A stretch of DNA of 35,802 nucleotides from Bacteroides caecigallinarum (GCF_016901995.1 NZ_JACJLE010000045.1:1-35802), one strand, 5' to 3'. Positions 7,241 to 15,785 are shown, numbered from the stretch's first letter. The notes: generated by a model not told the origin, from the sequence alone. Translations and numbers: made by a program.

Positions 7241-7254
7241 GTGGGATACATTGT
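7241..7254. repeat. Right arm of the inverted repeat split by the IS
   Basis: GTGGGATACATTGT, partner of 5512-5525. Further right, 7269-7279 and 7293-7304 form another imperfect hairpin (TGTGTGAAATG / CATTTACACACA); nothing else is seen up to 7340. Confidence 0.5.
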
Positions 7255-7340
7255 TTTAAAATAAGAAATGTGTGAAATGAAAAAATACGAATCATTTACA
7301 CACACCTAATATAAAGTATTTTCTGAATGAAGTTTAGATA

Positions 7341-7525
7341 TAAAAGAAGCCGCACCCGAGGCGTGACGAAACTCCGATAGACATGATTTGAGAGCTCAAT
7401 TCCTTTGTAATCCACCGGCATAAATGCTACCCGAAGGCGTGGCCCGCCATTAGAATGTGAAGCTTGTCTCGGTATTTCTTATAATTTGATGAGTTTCCCG
7501 ATTCTGCAAGTGCGGCTATATTTTT
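7341..7525 (-). ncRNA. Probable Bacteroidales-1 RNA, about 185 nt
   Basis: An independent minus-strand transcription unit directly downstream of rplT. It has a consensus promoter (7532-7562), no open frame, and ends that pair: GCCGCAC at 7516-7510 with GTGCGGC at 7355-7349. A second nested long-range helix is possible (GAAACTC with GAGTTTC). The 3' helix runs into a T-rich stretch (TTCTTTT). The Bacteroidales-1 RNA family is described as occurring downstream of the L20 gene with a Bacteroidetes promoter and a terminator, which fits exactly; I recognise it by context and architecture, not by a covariance search. The ends are estimates. The long, interrupted hairpin shape is also reminiscent of 6S RNA. 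Confidence 0.75.
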
Positions 7526-7531
7526 GTATTA

Positions 7532-7562
7532 CAAATATAATACAAAAAATTAATATTACAAA
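7532..7562 (-). promoter_or_regulatory. Promoter of the ncRNA downstream of rplT
   Basis: Minus strand: TTTG at 7562-7559, exactly 19 bp, then TATATTTG at 7539-7532. A full consensus match, so strong expression is expected. Confidence 0.8.
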
Positions 7563-7582
7563 GTTTCACCATCATTTTAATA

Positions 7583-7620
7583 CAAAAAAAAGCTGCTCTC
7601 ATTTGTGAGAACAGCTTTTT
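7583..7620 (-). terminator. Terminator of the rplT operon
   Basis: On the minus strand AAAAAGCTGTTCTCA, a 4-nt loop, then TGAGAGCAGC followed by eight T. It lies 27 bp after the rplT stop codon and separates the operon from the ncRNA promoter. Confidence 0.9.
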
Positions 7621-7646
7621 AATAACTTTTTATTCCTTAGAAGCTA

Positions 7647-7997
7647 TTAAGCAGCTTTTGCCTTAGCAACAACAGCCTTGAATGCTTCTGGATGATTCAT
7701 AGCTAAATCAGCTAAAACCTTACGGTTGATTTCAATACCAGCTTTGTGCAAAGCACCCATCAGTTTAGAGTATGACATACCTTCCAAACGAGCAGCTGCA
7801 TTGATACGCTGAATCCACAATGCACGGAAGTTACGCTTCTTATTCTTACGGTCACGGTAAGCATAAGTCAAACCTTTTTCCCAAGTATTCTTGGCTACTG
7901 TCCATACATTCTTTCTAGCACCAAAGTAACCTCTGGTTAAACCTAAAATTTTCTTTCTTCTTGCTCTTGAAGCAACGTGATTTACTGATCTTGGCAT
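7647..7997 (-). CDS. rplT: 50S ribosomal protein L20
   Basis: A 116-residue, strongly basic protein beginning [20 protein letters not shown], the L20 N-terminal extension that threads into 23S rRNA, followed by the globular domain with the conserved [15 protein letters not shown] segment. Length is normal. L20 is an early large-subunit assembly protein and, in the bacteria where this has been studied, the repressor of its own operon. It is the last gene of infC-rpmI-rplT; the gap to rpmI is 109 bp and holds no gene. Confidence 0.98.
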   Translation of the reverse strand: MPRSVNHVASRARRKKILGLTRGYFGARKNVWTVAKNTWEKGLTYAYRDRKNKKRNFRALWIQRINAAARLEGMSYSKLMGALHKAGIEINRKVLADLAMNHPEAFKAVVAKAKAA

Positions 7998-8106
7998 AGT
8001 TTTAATTCTTTTTTGAATGAAAGCGCCGATATTTTACAATCGGACTTAAAGCTAATACATTCGGTTAATAATTTAAATGATACAAAATACGCTTTTAAAG
8101 CTAAAA

Positions 8107-8304
8107 TTACTTCATGCAAAGAAGTTCCTTTACCTGGCTTAGGTTTGAGTTGTGAACTAATCCTGAGTGTACAAGGTTTCTTTTTTGCTTTTTAGTCTTC
8201 TTAGTCAAAATGTGACTATGAAAAGCGTGCTTTCTTTTGATTTTACCTGTTCCGGTAAGAGTAAATCTTTTTTTAGAACCGGAGTTAGTCTTGATCTTTG
8301 GCAT
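8107..8304 (-). CDS. rpmI: 50S ribosomal protein L35
   Basis: A 65-residue, very basic protein with the L35 signature [20 protein letters not shown] and a [20 protein letters not shown] core. Normal length. It sits between infC and rplT as in most bacteria. The 75 bp upstream, between infC and this gene, contain a short G+C-rich patch (about 8345-8372) in an otherwise AT-rich gap, a possible RNA structure. In enterobacteria L20 represses translation from just upstream of this gene; whether the same happens here is unknown. Confidence 0.97.
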   Translation of the reverse strand: MPKIKTNSGSKKRFTLTGTGKIKRKHAFHSHILTKKTKKQKRNLVHSGLVHNSNLSQVKELLCMK

Positions 8305-8379
8305 CTTGTTTAAATTTTTAATTATTATTATTCTAAAGGCAATAACGCACTATACCTGCGCGCTATACGCTCTTGTTTT

Positions 8380-8964
8380 TTAATCTTCTTCCTCTTCAGT
8401 TTTAGCGGCTTTAGCTTGTGGAGCAGCTTTCTTTGGAGCCGGACCTTTCTTAGGAGTCAATGATATTATCATTCTTTTACCTTCAAGCAACGGCATCTGC
8501 TCTACTTTAGCATACTCTTCAAGGTCATTTGCAAAACGTAATAAAAGAACTTCGCCCTGTTCCTTAAAGAGGATTGAACGTCCCTTGAAGAATACATAAG
8601 CTTTTACTTTATCACCGTCCTGCAAGAAACCTATTGCATGCTTAAGTTTAAAGTTATAGTCATGCTCATCTGTCTGTGGTCCGAAACGGATTTCCTTAAC
8701 ATTAACCTTAACCTGCTTAGCTTTCTGTTCCTTAGCGCGTTTTTTTAACTGATAAAGGAATTTAGAATAATCTATAATTCTACAAACCGGTGGAACAGCA
8801 TTGGGTGAAATTTCAACTAAGTCAGCTTCATGCTCTTCGGCCATCTTTAAAGCTTGCGCCAACGGATAAACTGCTGATTCAATATCATCGCCCACTATGC
8901 GGACTTCTTTGGCACGAATCTGTTCGTTGATTCGATGTTGCCCTTTTAAATTGTCATTCTTCAT
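8380..8964 (-). CDS. infC: Translation initiation factor IF-3
   Basis: A 194-residue protein that binds the 30S subunit, prevents premature 50S joining and checks start-codon pairing. The N-domain (about 10-80) has [17 protein letters not shown], the linker is basic ([22 protein letters not shown]), and the C-domain (about 90-175) carries [18 protein letters not shown] Lys/Ala-rich tail ending EEEED extends beyond the usual 180 residues. It uses an ordinary ATG here, unlike the AUU of enterobacteria. It is separated from thrS by 108 bp that hold a promoter-like -7 box and a long hairpin, so it can probably be expressed independently of thrS. Confidence 0.97.
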   Translation of the reverse strand: MKNDNLKGQHRINEQIRAKEVRIVGDDIESAVYPLAQALKMAEEHEADLVEISPNAVPPVCRIIDYSKFLYQLKKRAKEQKAKQVKVNVKEIRFGPQTDEHDYNFKLKHAIGFLQDGDKVKAYVFFKGRSILFKEQGEVLLLRFANDLEEYAKVEQMPLLEGKRMIISLTPKKGPAPKKAAPQAKAAKTEEEED

Positions 8965-9024
8965 TAATAACTTTTATTCCAGTTTGAATTACGTTTTTAT
9001 AAATTATTCTTTAATAGTTTTTAC

Positions 9025-9065
9025 ACCGTTTTCATGAATATTTAATTCGTATTCATGAAAACGGT
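9025..9065 (-). promoter_or_regulatory. Long perfect stem-loop in the infC leader
   Basis: A 16-bp perfect stem (9025-9040 with 9050-9065) and a 9-nt loop between thrS and infC. No T tract follows on either strand, so it is not an ordinary terminator. It begins within a few nucleotides of the start point predicted from the -7 box at 9068-9075 and may be a ribosomal-protein or IF-3 autoregulatory leader. Confidence 0.6.
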
Positions 9066-9067
9066 TG

Positions 9068-9075
9068 CAAAGTTA
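9068..9075 (-). promoter_or_regulatory. Candidate -7 promoter box (TAACTTTG) of infC-rpmI-rplT
   Basis: On the minus strand the octamer includes the TAA stop codon of thrS. No clear -33 TTTG is present. The predicted start, near 9061, would place the long stem-loop at the very 5' end of the mRNA. Confidence 0.45.
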
Positions 9076-11013
9076 CCATTTATTTATCATATTATGAACT
9101 TCTTCTGCAATATTTTTTGCAAAATCTTCTATTTTCATGCTTCCTTTGTCGCCTTCACCCTGTTTTCTTACGGCTACTTCGCCATTTTCAGCTTCTTTTT
9201 CACCTACGATAAGCATGTAAGGGATACGTTTCATTTCATTATCACGTATCTTACGTCCGATTTTCTCGTTTCTGTCGTCAACCAAGGCACGGATATCATA
9301 TTTCTTAAGTTCCATACGAACATGGTCAGCATATTCATTGAATTTTTCAGAAATAGGAAGAATTGCAACCTGATCAGGAGTCAACCACAATGGGAACTTA
9401 CCAGCTGTATGTTCGATAAGAACAGCAACGAAACGTTCCATAGATCCGAATGGAGCACGGTGAATCATCACAGGACGGTGCTTCTGGTTATCCGATCCCA
9501 TATATTCCAACTGGAATCTTTCCGGCAAGTTGTAGTCAACCTGAATAGTACCCAACTGCCAACGGCGTCCCAGAGCATCCTTAACCATAAAGTCTAGTTT
9601 AGGACCATAGAATGCAGCCTCACCATATTCTATTTTTGCAGGCAATCCTTTTTCCTGGCAAGCCTCGATAATAGCCTGTTCAGCCTTTTCCCAGTTTTCT
9701 TCAGATCCGATATATTTTTCACGGTTCACTTTATCTCTCAATGAGATCTGAGCCTCGAAGTTTTCAAGTCCCATCGAAGTAAACACGATTGAAATAATAT
9801 CCATTACACGCAAGAACTCGTCTTTCACCTGGTCAGGACGGCAGAACAAGTGAGCGTCATCCTGTGTAAAGCTACGTACACGAGTCAATCCATGCAACTC
9901 ACCACTCTGCTCGTAACGACATACAGTACCGAACTCAGCGATACGCAAAGGAAGGTCACGATAAGAACGTGGAGAGTTTTTGTATATCATACAGTGATGA
10001 GGACAGTTCATCGGTTTCAAAAAGTACTCTTCTCCTTCTTCCGGTGTATGGATTGGCTGGAATGCATCCTTACCATATTTTGCATAGTGACCTGAAGTGA
10101 CATAAAGAAGCTTGTTACCTATTGGCGGACACATTACTTCCTGATAGTCATATCTTGCCTGGATACGACGCAAGAAATCCTGAAGACGGATACGAAGAGC
10201 TGTTCCCTTTGGCAACCACATAGGCAATCCCTTACCTACTGTATCAGAGAACATGAACAGATCCATTTCTTTTCCTATTTTACGATGGTCGCGCTTCTTA
10301 GCTTCTTCAAGCAATGCAAGATATTCATCGAGCATTTTCTTCTTAGGGAAAGAAATACCATAGATACGTGTCATCTGTTTACGGTCTTCCTGTCCTCTCC
10401 AGTATGCACCTGCCACTGACAACAGTTTAACGGCCTTGATAGGAGCTGTAGAAGTCAAGTGTGGACCACGGCACAAGTCTGTAAATGCACCCTGAGTATA
10501 AGTAGTGATATGTCCGTCTTCCAATTCAGAGATAAGTTCGCACTTATAAGTTTCTCCTCTTTCGCCGAACATTTTCAATGCATCTTCTTTTGAAATGTTT
10601 TCACGAACCAATGCCTCTTTCTTGGCAGCCAGTTCAATCATTTTCTTTTCTATGGCAGGAAGGTCACCTTCTTTAATAACAGCATCACCCGGATCTACAT
10701 CATAATAGAAACCGTTTTCGATAGCCGGACCGATACCAAACTGAATTCCAGGATAAAGTTCCTGAAGAGCCTCAGCAAGCAAGTGTGCACTTGTATGCCA
10801 GAACGCATGTTTACCCTGTTCATCATCCCATTTGTAAAGAACAAATTCAGCATCTTCGTTTATAGGACGACTCAAATCTATAGTCTCACCATTTACGCTG
10901 CACGCCAAAACATCCTGTGCCAAACGTGAGCTTATGCTTTCTGCAATCTGCAGACCGGTTACGCCTTCGTTATATTCACGAACGGAACCATCCGGGAAAG
11001 TTATCTTAATCAT
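9073..11013 (-). CDS. thrS: Threonine--tRNA ligase
   Basis: A 646-residue cytoplasmic class II aminoacyl-tRNA synthetase that charges tRNA-Thr. Domains in order: TGS (about 1-60); editing domain (about 62-225) with His73, His77, Cys181 and His185 ([15 protein letters not shown]); catalytic core (about 245-535) with the zinc ligand Cys337 in PMNCPHHC, His388, motif 2 near [12 protein letters not shown] and the motif 3 region [11 protein letters not shown]; and the anticodon-binding domain (about 540-646). Full length, with all editing and zinc residues present. It heads the thrS-infC-rpmI-rplT block. Confidence 0.99.
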   Translation of the reverse strand: MIKITFPDGSVREYNEGVTGLQIAESISSRLAQDVLACSVNGETIDLSRPINEDAEFVLYKWDDEQGKHAFWHTSAHLLAEALQELYPGIQFGIGPAIENGFYYDVDPGDAVIKEGDLPAIEKKMIELAAKKEALVRENISKEDALKMFGERGETYKCELISELEDGHITTYTQGAFTDLCRGPHLTSTAPIKAVKLLSVAGAYWRGQEDRKQMTRIYGISFPKKKMLDEYLALLEEAKKRDHRKIGKEMDLFMFSDTVGKGLPMWLPKGTALRIRLQDFLRRIQARYDYQEVMCPPIGNKLLYVTSGHYAKYGKDAFQPIHTPEEGEEYFLKPMNCPHHCMIYKNSPRSYRDLPLRIAEFGTVCRYEQSGELHGLTRVRSFTQDDAHLFCRPDQVKDEFLRVMDIISIVFTSMGLENFEAQISLRDKVNREKYIGSEENWEKAEQAIIEACQEKGLPAKIEYGEAAFYGPKLDFMVKDALGRRWQLGTIQVDYNLPERFQLEYMGSDNQKHRPVMIHRAPFGSMERFVAVLIEHTAGKFPLWLTPDQVAILPISEKFNEYADHVRMELKKYDIRALVDDRNEKIGRKIRDNEMKRIPYMLIVGEKEAENGEVAVRKQGEGDKGSMKIEDFAKNIAEEVHNMINKW

Positions 11014-11054
11014 GATTTTTATATATTAATCTTATTTTTACTCAGTTTTATCCG

Positions 11055-11062
11055 CAAAATTA
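11055..11062 (-). promoter_or_regulatory. Candidate -7 promoter box (TAATTTTG) of thrS
   Basis: Minus-strand match to TAnnTTTG 41 bp upstream of the thrS ATG. No consensus -33 element at the expected distance. Confidence 0.4.
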
Positions 11063-11101
11063 GTAAAAGTTTCTATAATAGGTTTCTTTTTGATATAAAA
11101 G

Positions 11102-13102
11102 TTAGTTTTCTTTAGCCGTAAAACGTTTTATGATATTATAAGCAGAGAATATACCCAATTCTCCTGCCTTGCTCAAATCCTGTATTCCAAGCCTATTGTT
11201 TCCAAGGAAAATATGAGTTAATCCTCTATTAAAATAAGCATCCGCAAGATTTGGTTCTATCTCCAAAACCTTATTATAATCAGCTATTGCTCCACGATAA
11301 TCTTTCATTATGGTAAGGATATTGGCCCTGTTATAATATGCATATACAAAATCAGGAGCCAGCTCTATCACCTTATCCAAATCATCACGTATCTTAGCAT
11401 AATCCAAAGACCTCACCTGTGCTGTCTTATCGTCTGCAACTACTATCTCGAAACTCTTTTCACGCTTTCTATACTCCAGTTCCTTATAATGAATTAATGC
11501 ACGACTGAAGTATGCAGGGAAAAACGTACTGTCTTTCTTTATACATTCATTCAAGTCATTGATAGCATTGTCAAAATCCTGAACCAGATAAAAATCCAGC
11601 GCACGTGAATAATAATTCAATGCATTTTCCGGATTATTGGCTATAGAAGCCGACAGACGGTCTATGGAAGCAAAATGCTGCTTAACCTGATCCTCGCTTA
11701 AAGCCATTTCACTATTCGTGATAATCAACCTTTGCGGGAACAGGTGTTTTTCATTCATTCTGGCTATTCTATCATTGAAGTTAACCTGTCTTCTCACCTC
11801 ATCCTTACGTTCATAATAAGTCAAGGCAAACATTGGCTGAGGAAGAATATTGATATTCTTATCCTGCACCCTACCGCGATAGTTAGTCCTGTATTTGCTA
11901 TCTTCTTCATCATTGTCGGCAACAACGATTTTGCGATAGTTGTTCATATTCTTATCAGACTTCTTTCTTGTCTTGTCATTCGAAGCTGTATTATTCTTAT
12001 TTCCGGTCTGTGCGTCAATTTGAGCTTTAAGCATTACTATCTCATCAGCGTCAGCCCTCTTAAGGTCTCCCATTTTACGATAAGCCTCAGCCCTACACTG
12101 ATAACCAGGCATAAAGTTCGGATATTCGTCCAACACCAAAGTATAATCTTCCACAGCTCCTTTATAATCTCCAGTCTTACTACGGAGCAATCCTCTATTA
12201 AATGCAGCCATCAGATTGTCCGGTTCCACATTCAATACGAAGTCAAAATCCTCTATAGCCCTGTTGTCATCACCTACCTGAGCTCTTAACAGTCCTCGGT
12301 TGTAATGTCCAATCAAATTATCCCTATCAATATCCAGAGCGATATCATAATCAGCCATAGCGCCTCGCAAGTTATTCTGATAATACCTTGCCAAAGCCCT
12401 GTTTATATATATTCCAGAATTTTTAAACGAAAGTCTTGCAGCCTCATCAAAATCCGATTCCGCCTCTGCATATTTACTTCTCTGCATAAATAATACAGCC
12501 CTTGAAGCCCACGGGTCCGGATTATAACGGTCCATTTCTATAGCTTTGTCAGCGTCAGACATGGCCTGTATTGTATCCTTCATTTTCAATGACACTTCCG
12601 TACGCATCAAATAAGCATCAGTATATTTCGGAGATAATGAAATGAGAGTATCAAGTTCGGCTCTTGCCGTAGGATAGTCTTTTTTCTGAATTCTACATAG
12701 TATAAGATTATGCCAGAACGCTTCATTTTCAGGCTCTATAGTCAAAGCCTTACGATAATCGGCTATCGCACCGTCAAAATTTTCCTGACGTATTCTGGCT
12801 ATTCCCCTTATCTGGTATGTATTGGCAACAAACGGATTCCTGTCTATCGACTGCGTACAGTCAGCTTCAGCACCTTGCAAATCATCCAGATTCAGTTTTG
12901 CAAGTCCACGATAAAAGAAAGGTTCCGCCAAATATGGTTTTGCATTGATAACTTGATTAAAATATTGTATTGACAATACATAATCCTCAAAATAGAGAGC
13001 ATTCTTACCTATAGTCATAACCCTGTCCGTATTTATTTGCGACAGGGCCACTACAGGTGTCATCAAGCCTATATATAATATGTATAGAAGCTTTTTTATC
13101 AT
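11102..13102 (-). CDS. Secreted tetratricopeptide-repeat protein
   Basis: A 666-residue protein with an N-terminal signal peptide (about 1-22, ending VVALSQ), so probably periplasmic or envelope-associated. Residues about 30-370 hold roughly ten consecutive TPR units with the typical A-x-x-D-[YF] plus L-x-x-x-P pattern (for example AMADYDIALDIDRDNLIGHYNRGL). A charged linker (about 370-410, rich in Lys, Asp and Asn) is followed by a non-repeat segment, then four more TPRs (about 490-650). TPR arrays act as protein-binding scaffolds; the partner is unknown. The ATG overlaps the def stop codon by 4 bp (ATGA), giving the cluster ruvX-def-TPR. Confidence 0.9.
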   Translation of the reverse strand: MIKKLLYILYIGLMTPVVALSQINTDRVMTIGKNALYFEDYVLSIQYFNQVINAKPYLAEPFFYRGLAKLNLDDLQGAEADCTQSIDRNPFVANTYQIRGIARIRQENFDGAIADYRKALTIEPENEAFWHNLILCRIQKKDYPTARAELDTLISLSPKYTDAYLMRTEVSLKMKDTIQAMSDADKAIEMDRYNPDPWASRAVLFMQRSKYAEAESDFDEAARLSFKNSGIYINRALARYYQNNLRGAMADYDIALDIDRDNLIGHYNRGLLRAQVGDDNRAIEDFDFVLNVEPDNLMAAFNRGLLRSKTGDYKGAVEDYTLVLDEYPNFMPGYQCRAEAYRKMGDLKRADADEIVMLKAQIDAQTGNKNNTASNDKTRKKSDKNMNNYRKIVVADNDEEDSKYRTNYRGRVQDKNINILPQPMFALTYYERKDEVRRQVNFNDRIARMNEKHLFPQRLIITNSEMALSEDQVKQHFASIDRLSASIANNPENALNYYSRALDFYLVQDFDNAINDLNECIKKDSTFFPAYFSRALIHYKELEYRKREKSFEIVVADDKTAQVRSLDYAKIRDDLDKVIELAPDFVYAYYNRANILTIMKDYRGAIADYNKVLEIEPNLADAYFNRGLTHIFLGNNRLGIQDLSKAGELGIFSAYNIIKRFTAKEN

Positions 13103-13653
13103 TTTACAGTTTTCACCTTGTAAGCACAGCGTGCTTTACCTTCAACCATCTTGTTAAGTTTTCCTCTAATCATCTGTTTTCTCAATGGAGACAGATGGTC
13201 AATGAACATAGTACCATCCAAGTGATCGAACTCATGCTGCATAACTCTTGCCAGATATCCTTCCACCCATTCATCATGAGGATTAAGATTTTCGTCAAGG
13301 TATGTCACATGTATTTTGTCAGGACGTTTTACAGTCTCATGTACTCCAGGTAAACTAAGACAACCTTCTTCCATTGAGACAATTTCATCACCTGTTTCAA
13401 TGATATGTGCATTGATATATGCACGTCTGAAATCCTTGAATTCCGGCATTTCGTCTGAAAGAACATCAAGATTTATCACAACCACACGGATTGGCAATCC
13501 TATCTGTGGAGCAGCCAGACCTACCCCATCAGCACGATCCATAGTCTCAAACATATTTTCAATCAATTCTTTCAGGTTCGGATAATCCGGAGTTATATCT
13601 TCAGCCTCCTGACGCAATACAGGTTGGCCATATACGTAAATCGGTAAAATCAT
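13099..13653 (-). CDS. def: Peptide deformylase
   Basis: A 184-residue metalloenzyme that removes the formyl group from N-terminal methionine of new proteins. All three motifs are present: GVGLAAPQIG (residues 43-52), EEGCLSLP (95-102) with metal ligand Cys98, and QHEFDHLDG (139-147) with ligands His140 and His144 and catalytic Glu141. Length is normal. It lies 21 bp downstream of the RuvX/YqgF gene and overlaps the TPR-protein gene by 4 bp; the three are likely one operon. Confidence 0.98.
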   Translation of the reverse strand: MILPIYVYGQPVLRQEAEDITPDYPNLKELIENMFETMDRADGVGLAAPQIGLPIRVVVINLDVLSDEMPEFKDFRRAYINAHIIETGDEIVSMEEGCLSLPGVHETVKRPDKIHVTYLDENLNPHDEWVEGYLARVMQHEFDHLDGTMFIDHLSPLRKQMIRGKLNKMVEGKARCAYKVKTVK

Positions 13654-13674
13654 CTTTATTATTTTATTCTGTTA

Positions 13675-14091
13675 TTAATATTTTTTCGATTCTAGATACG
13701 ACTGTAAAATTATAGTTGCGCTTATCTCATCCACCAACGCCTTGTTTTGCCTGTCCTTTTTCTTCAAGCCTCCAGCCAGCATAGCCTGATGAGCCAATAC
13801 AGATGTAAACCTTTCGTCAACCAATTCCACAGGAATTGCAGGAAGCAATTTCTTCAGTCTGTTCATAAAAGGAATAATATTCTTCATATTCTCCGAATCC
13901 TCATAATTCATCTGTTTAGGATGACCGATGATAATCCGTTCCACCTTTTCCTGAGCGACATATTTCATAATGAAATCCGCAAGTTCATGTGTAGGCACAG
14001 TTGTAAGTCCGCTTGCAATAATCTGCATCGGATCTGTAACAGCTATCCCAGTACGCTTTCTTCCGTAATCAATTGCTAAAATCCTACTCAT
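13675..14091 (-). CDS. ruvX: RuvX/YqgF family Holliday-junction-resolvase-like nuclease
   Basis: A 138-residue protein with the RNase-H-like YqgF fold: it opens MSRILAIDYGRKRTGIAVTD (catalytic Asp in AIDYG), has GHPKQMNYEDSENMKNI in the middle, VELVDERFTS (acidic pair) near residue 97 and a C-terminal DEISATIILQSYL segment. Family members are linked to rRNA maturation and to branched-DNA cleavage. I choose the ATG at 14091: the only upstream in-frame candidate is a TTG at 14103 that forms part of the likely -7 promoter box, so it cannot be the start if that box is real. The mRNA may then be nearly leaderless. Confidence 0.93.
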   Translation of the reverse strand: MSRILAIDYGRKRTGIAVTDPMQIIASGLTTVPTHELADFIMKYVAQEKVERIIIGHPKQMNYEDSENMKNIIPFMNRLKKLLPAIPVELVDERFTSVLAHQAMLAGGLKKKDRQNKALVDEISATIILQSYLESKKY

Positions 14092-14100
14092 AAGTGGCAG

Positions 14101-14108
14101 CAAATTTA
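14101..14108 (-). promoter_or_regulatory. Candidate -7 promoter box (TAAATTTG) of ruvX-def-TPR
   Basis: A minus-strand match to TAnnTTTG lying only 9 bp before the ATG at 14091. Transcription would start about 3 nt upstream of the start codon. No -33 TTTG found. Confidence 0.4.
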
Positions 14109-14162
14109 CAAATTAATTTATTACAGCCTTATATATATAACTTAAAAAATCCTAGCATTTGG

Positions 14163-15116
14163 TTAATACACCAGACCTACATTATCAATCCAAAGAGTAT
14201 TTCCAGGTGAACCAACAAACGCACCGCCTATGCTTGAAGTGAACTGTACAATGATATGAGTTGGAGTTTCATCCTTGTCTGCCCATCCGTCTTCTTTTAT
14301 CATCACGCTCTCGCCTTTGCTGTTGCGTGCATGATATCCACCGGTTCCCAAAGCCATAAGTTCAGGCACATAGTTAGCGTTGCCGGTTATATTGCCATAC
14401 ATTATCTCGTATGTAGCACCTTTCTTCCAGTCGGAATTATCCGAGTATTTCACCGCAGCAGTTCCAACTCGCTTCGCTATTATATTCCCTTCAGCATCTT
14501 CTGTTCTTTTTTGAAGATAACAAACCATTATTGCCGCATCCTTACCTTTCACTACAGTTTTCTTGCTGAAGCCAGTCATACGTATCCTATCTTTCTGATC
14601 AGACATTTTCACTTTATAGTCATAACGTATAGCCTTTGGCCTTTTCGAGAAGAGGACACCACAATTCAACTTTTCTTCACCATTCTTAGTACCGGTTATC
14701 GGTTCTTTAATATCTCCAAGAAACATAGAACCTGATGCCAGCACAGAGATATTTACCAGTCCCAACACCTTGACACTTTCAATATGAGTTTCCAGACGCG
14801 CACACTTGCCATGAGTGAGTTTTTCCGGAAACACACTCGTATTTGTCTTTACTATACCTGCCACTTTAGCCATGACATTAGAATTTCCCCATGGCGAACC
14901 ACCCTGATTTTTATATGGAATATTTCCGTCAAAATCCATCTCAGGCCCCAGTTCATACAAATATTTAACGTTACCACCTATAATGGACGACTCTTCTATC
15001 CTACGCGTTACCCAACTGTCCATGTCACCGTACTTAAACAATTCAAATTTCTCTTGTGCCACAGACGACATTGCTACCAACAAGCAAATTATACAAACAT
15101 AATACCTATTCTTCAT
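14163..15116 (-). CDS. PCMD-domain protein (putative carbohydrate-metabolism / glycan-binding, secreted)
   Basis: A 317-residue protein with a signal peptide (about 1-20, ending SSVAQ). From about residue 25 it resembles the PCMD family of Bacteroidetes: a beta-rich domain beginning with an F-x-x-G-D-M-D-x-W-like start, a central KAIRYDYKVK strand, YEIMYGNITGNANYVPE, and the C-terminal LWIDNVGLVY strand typical of surface beta-sandwich domains that end on a metal or carbohydrate face. Such proteins are often found near surface glycan-binding or adhesin genes; here it stands alone, with its own promoter overlapping the terminator of the SPOR gene. Ligand unknown. Confidence 0.8.
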   Translation of the reverse strand: MKNRYYVCIICLLVAMSSVAQEKFELFKYGDMDSWVTRRIEESSIIGGNVKYLYELGPEMDFDGNIPYKNQGGSPWGNSNVMAKVAGIVKTNTSVFPEKLTHGKCARLETHIESVKVLGLVNISVLASGSMFLGDIKEPITGTKNGEEKLNCGVLFSKRPKAIRYDYKVKMSDQKDRIRMTGFSKKTVVKGKDAAIMVCYLQKRTEDAEGNIIAKRVGTAAVKYSDNSDWKKGATYEIMYGNITGNANYVPELMALGTGGYHARNSKGESVMIKEDGWADKDETPTHIIVQFTSSIGGAFVGSPGNTLWIDNVGLVY

Positions 15117-15144
15117 AATACATCAAAATAAAAAAAACAATTCG

Positions 15145-15152
15145 CAAATGTA
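15145..15152 (-). promoter_or_regulatory. Candidate -7 promoter box (TACATTTG) of the PCMD gene
   Basis: Fits TAnnTTTG on the minus strand and begins right after the T tract of the preceding terminator, so terminator and promoter are fused head to tail. Confidence 0.45.
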
Positions 15153-15184
15153 CAAAAAAAAGCGATAGCCTAGATGCCATCGCT
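15153..15184 (-). terminator. Terminator of the SPOR lipoprotein gene
   Basis: Minus strand: AGCGATGGC, 6-nt loop, GCTATCGCT (9 bp with one G-T pair), then eight T. Confidence 0.85.
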
Positions 15185-15226
15185 TATAATATGAAAATTA
15201 GAATAATAATTCCGAGCTATTTTCCA

Positions 15227-15724
15227 TTAATACACACGGTATAACAACCATGAGCCCTGGAAATCCTGACGGTTAGGATATTTAGCCTTAAAAGCATCTC
15301 TTGCAGCAGCAGCCTCTTCTCTTGTATCGAAAGATGCTACAACAACGCGATACATATTACGTTCCGCATTATATACAACTTTTGCATTATAACCCTGTCC
15401 GTCAAGTGTTGATTTCAAACCGTCAGCATTAGCTTTTACACCAAAACTTCCACACACAACACTGAATGCCTTAAGTCCATCTCCTGAAACAAGTTCAACT
15501 TTCTCTTCACGAACAGGAGCAGGAGAAACAGGAGCAGGAGTCTGAACAGGAGCAGCCTCTACCACCGGAGCTGGTTCAACCACTTCTTCCTGAGCTTTCG
15601 CCTCAGCCAATTCGTTCTGTTTAGCTTTCTCATATGCTTTTTTATAAGCACTTTCACTTGATTTGCAAGAAGAGAATGCCAATACAAGGCATAATCCCAT
15701 TCCTAATACGAATAATTTTTTCAT
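15227..15724 (-). CDS. SPOR-domain lipoprotein
   Basis: A 165-residue envelope lipoprotein. The signal ends in a lipobox with Cys20 (LAFSSC). It is followed by a charged segment (21-46), a Pro/Ala/Val-rich linker (about 48-75) likely to cross part of the periplasm, and a C-terminal SPOR domain (about 85-165, FSVVCGSFGVKANADGLKSTL ... YRVVVASFDTREEAAAARDAF). SPOR domains bind glycan strands lacking stem peptides and often mark division sites. Monocistronic, with its own terminator and a -7 box upstream. Confidence 0.9.
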   Translation of the reverse strand: MKKLFVLGMGLCLVLAFSSCKSSESAYKKAYEKAKQNELAEAKAQEEVVEPAPVVEAAPVQTPAPVSPAPVREEKVELVSGDGLKAFSVVCGSFGVKANADGLKSTLDGQGYNAKVVYNAERNMYRVVVASFDTREEAAAARDAFKAKYPNRQDFQGSWLLYRVY

Positions 15725-15777
15725 GTCGTCTTTATGTTTATTTTGATTTATAAATTCACCTTCCTGGCTTTTCGTGG

Positions 15778-15785
15778 CAAAAGTA
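15778..15785 (-). promoter_or_regulatory. Candidate -7 promoter box (TACTTTTG) of the SPOR gene
   Basis: Minus-strand TAnnTTTG match 54 bp before the start codon. A TTG at 15803-15801 is only 15 bp upstream, shorter than usual. Confidence 0.4.

Noticed and set aside
9025..9065. thrS-infC hairpin as an ordinary Rho-independent terminator
   Set aside because: No T tract follows on either strand; the minus strand continues GTGTAAAAAC.
11732..12289. 185-codon plus-strand frame opposite the TPR gene
   Set aside because: Antisense to an intact TPR array; composition (Ile/Ser/His rich) is that of a reversed coding strand.
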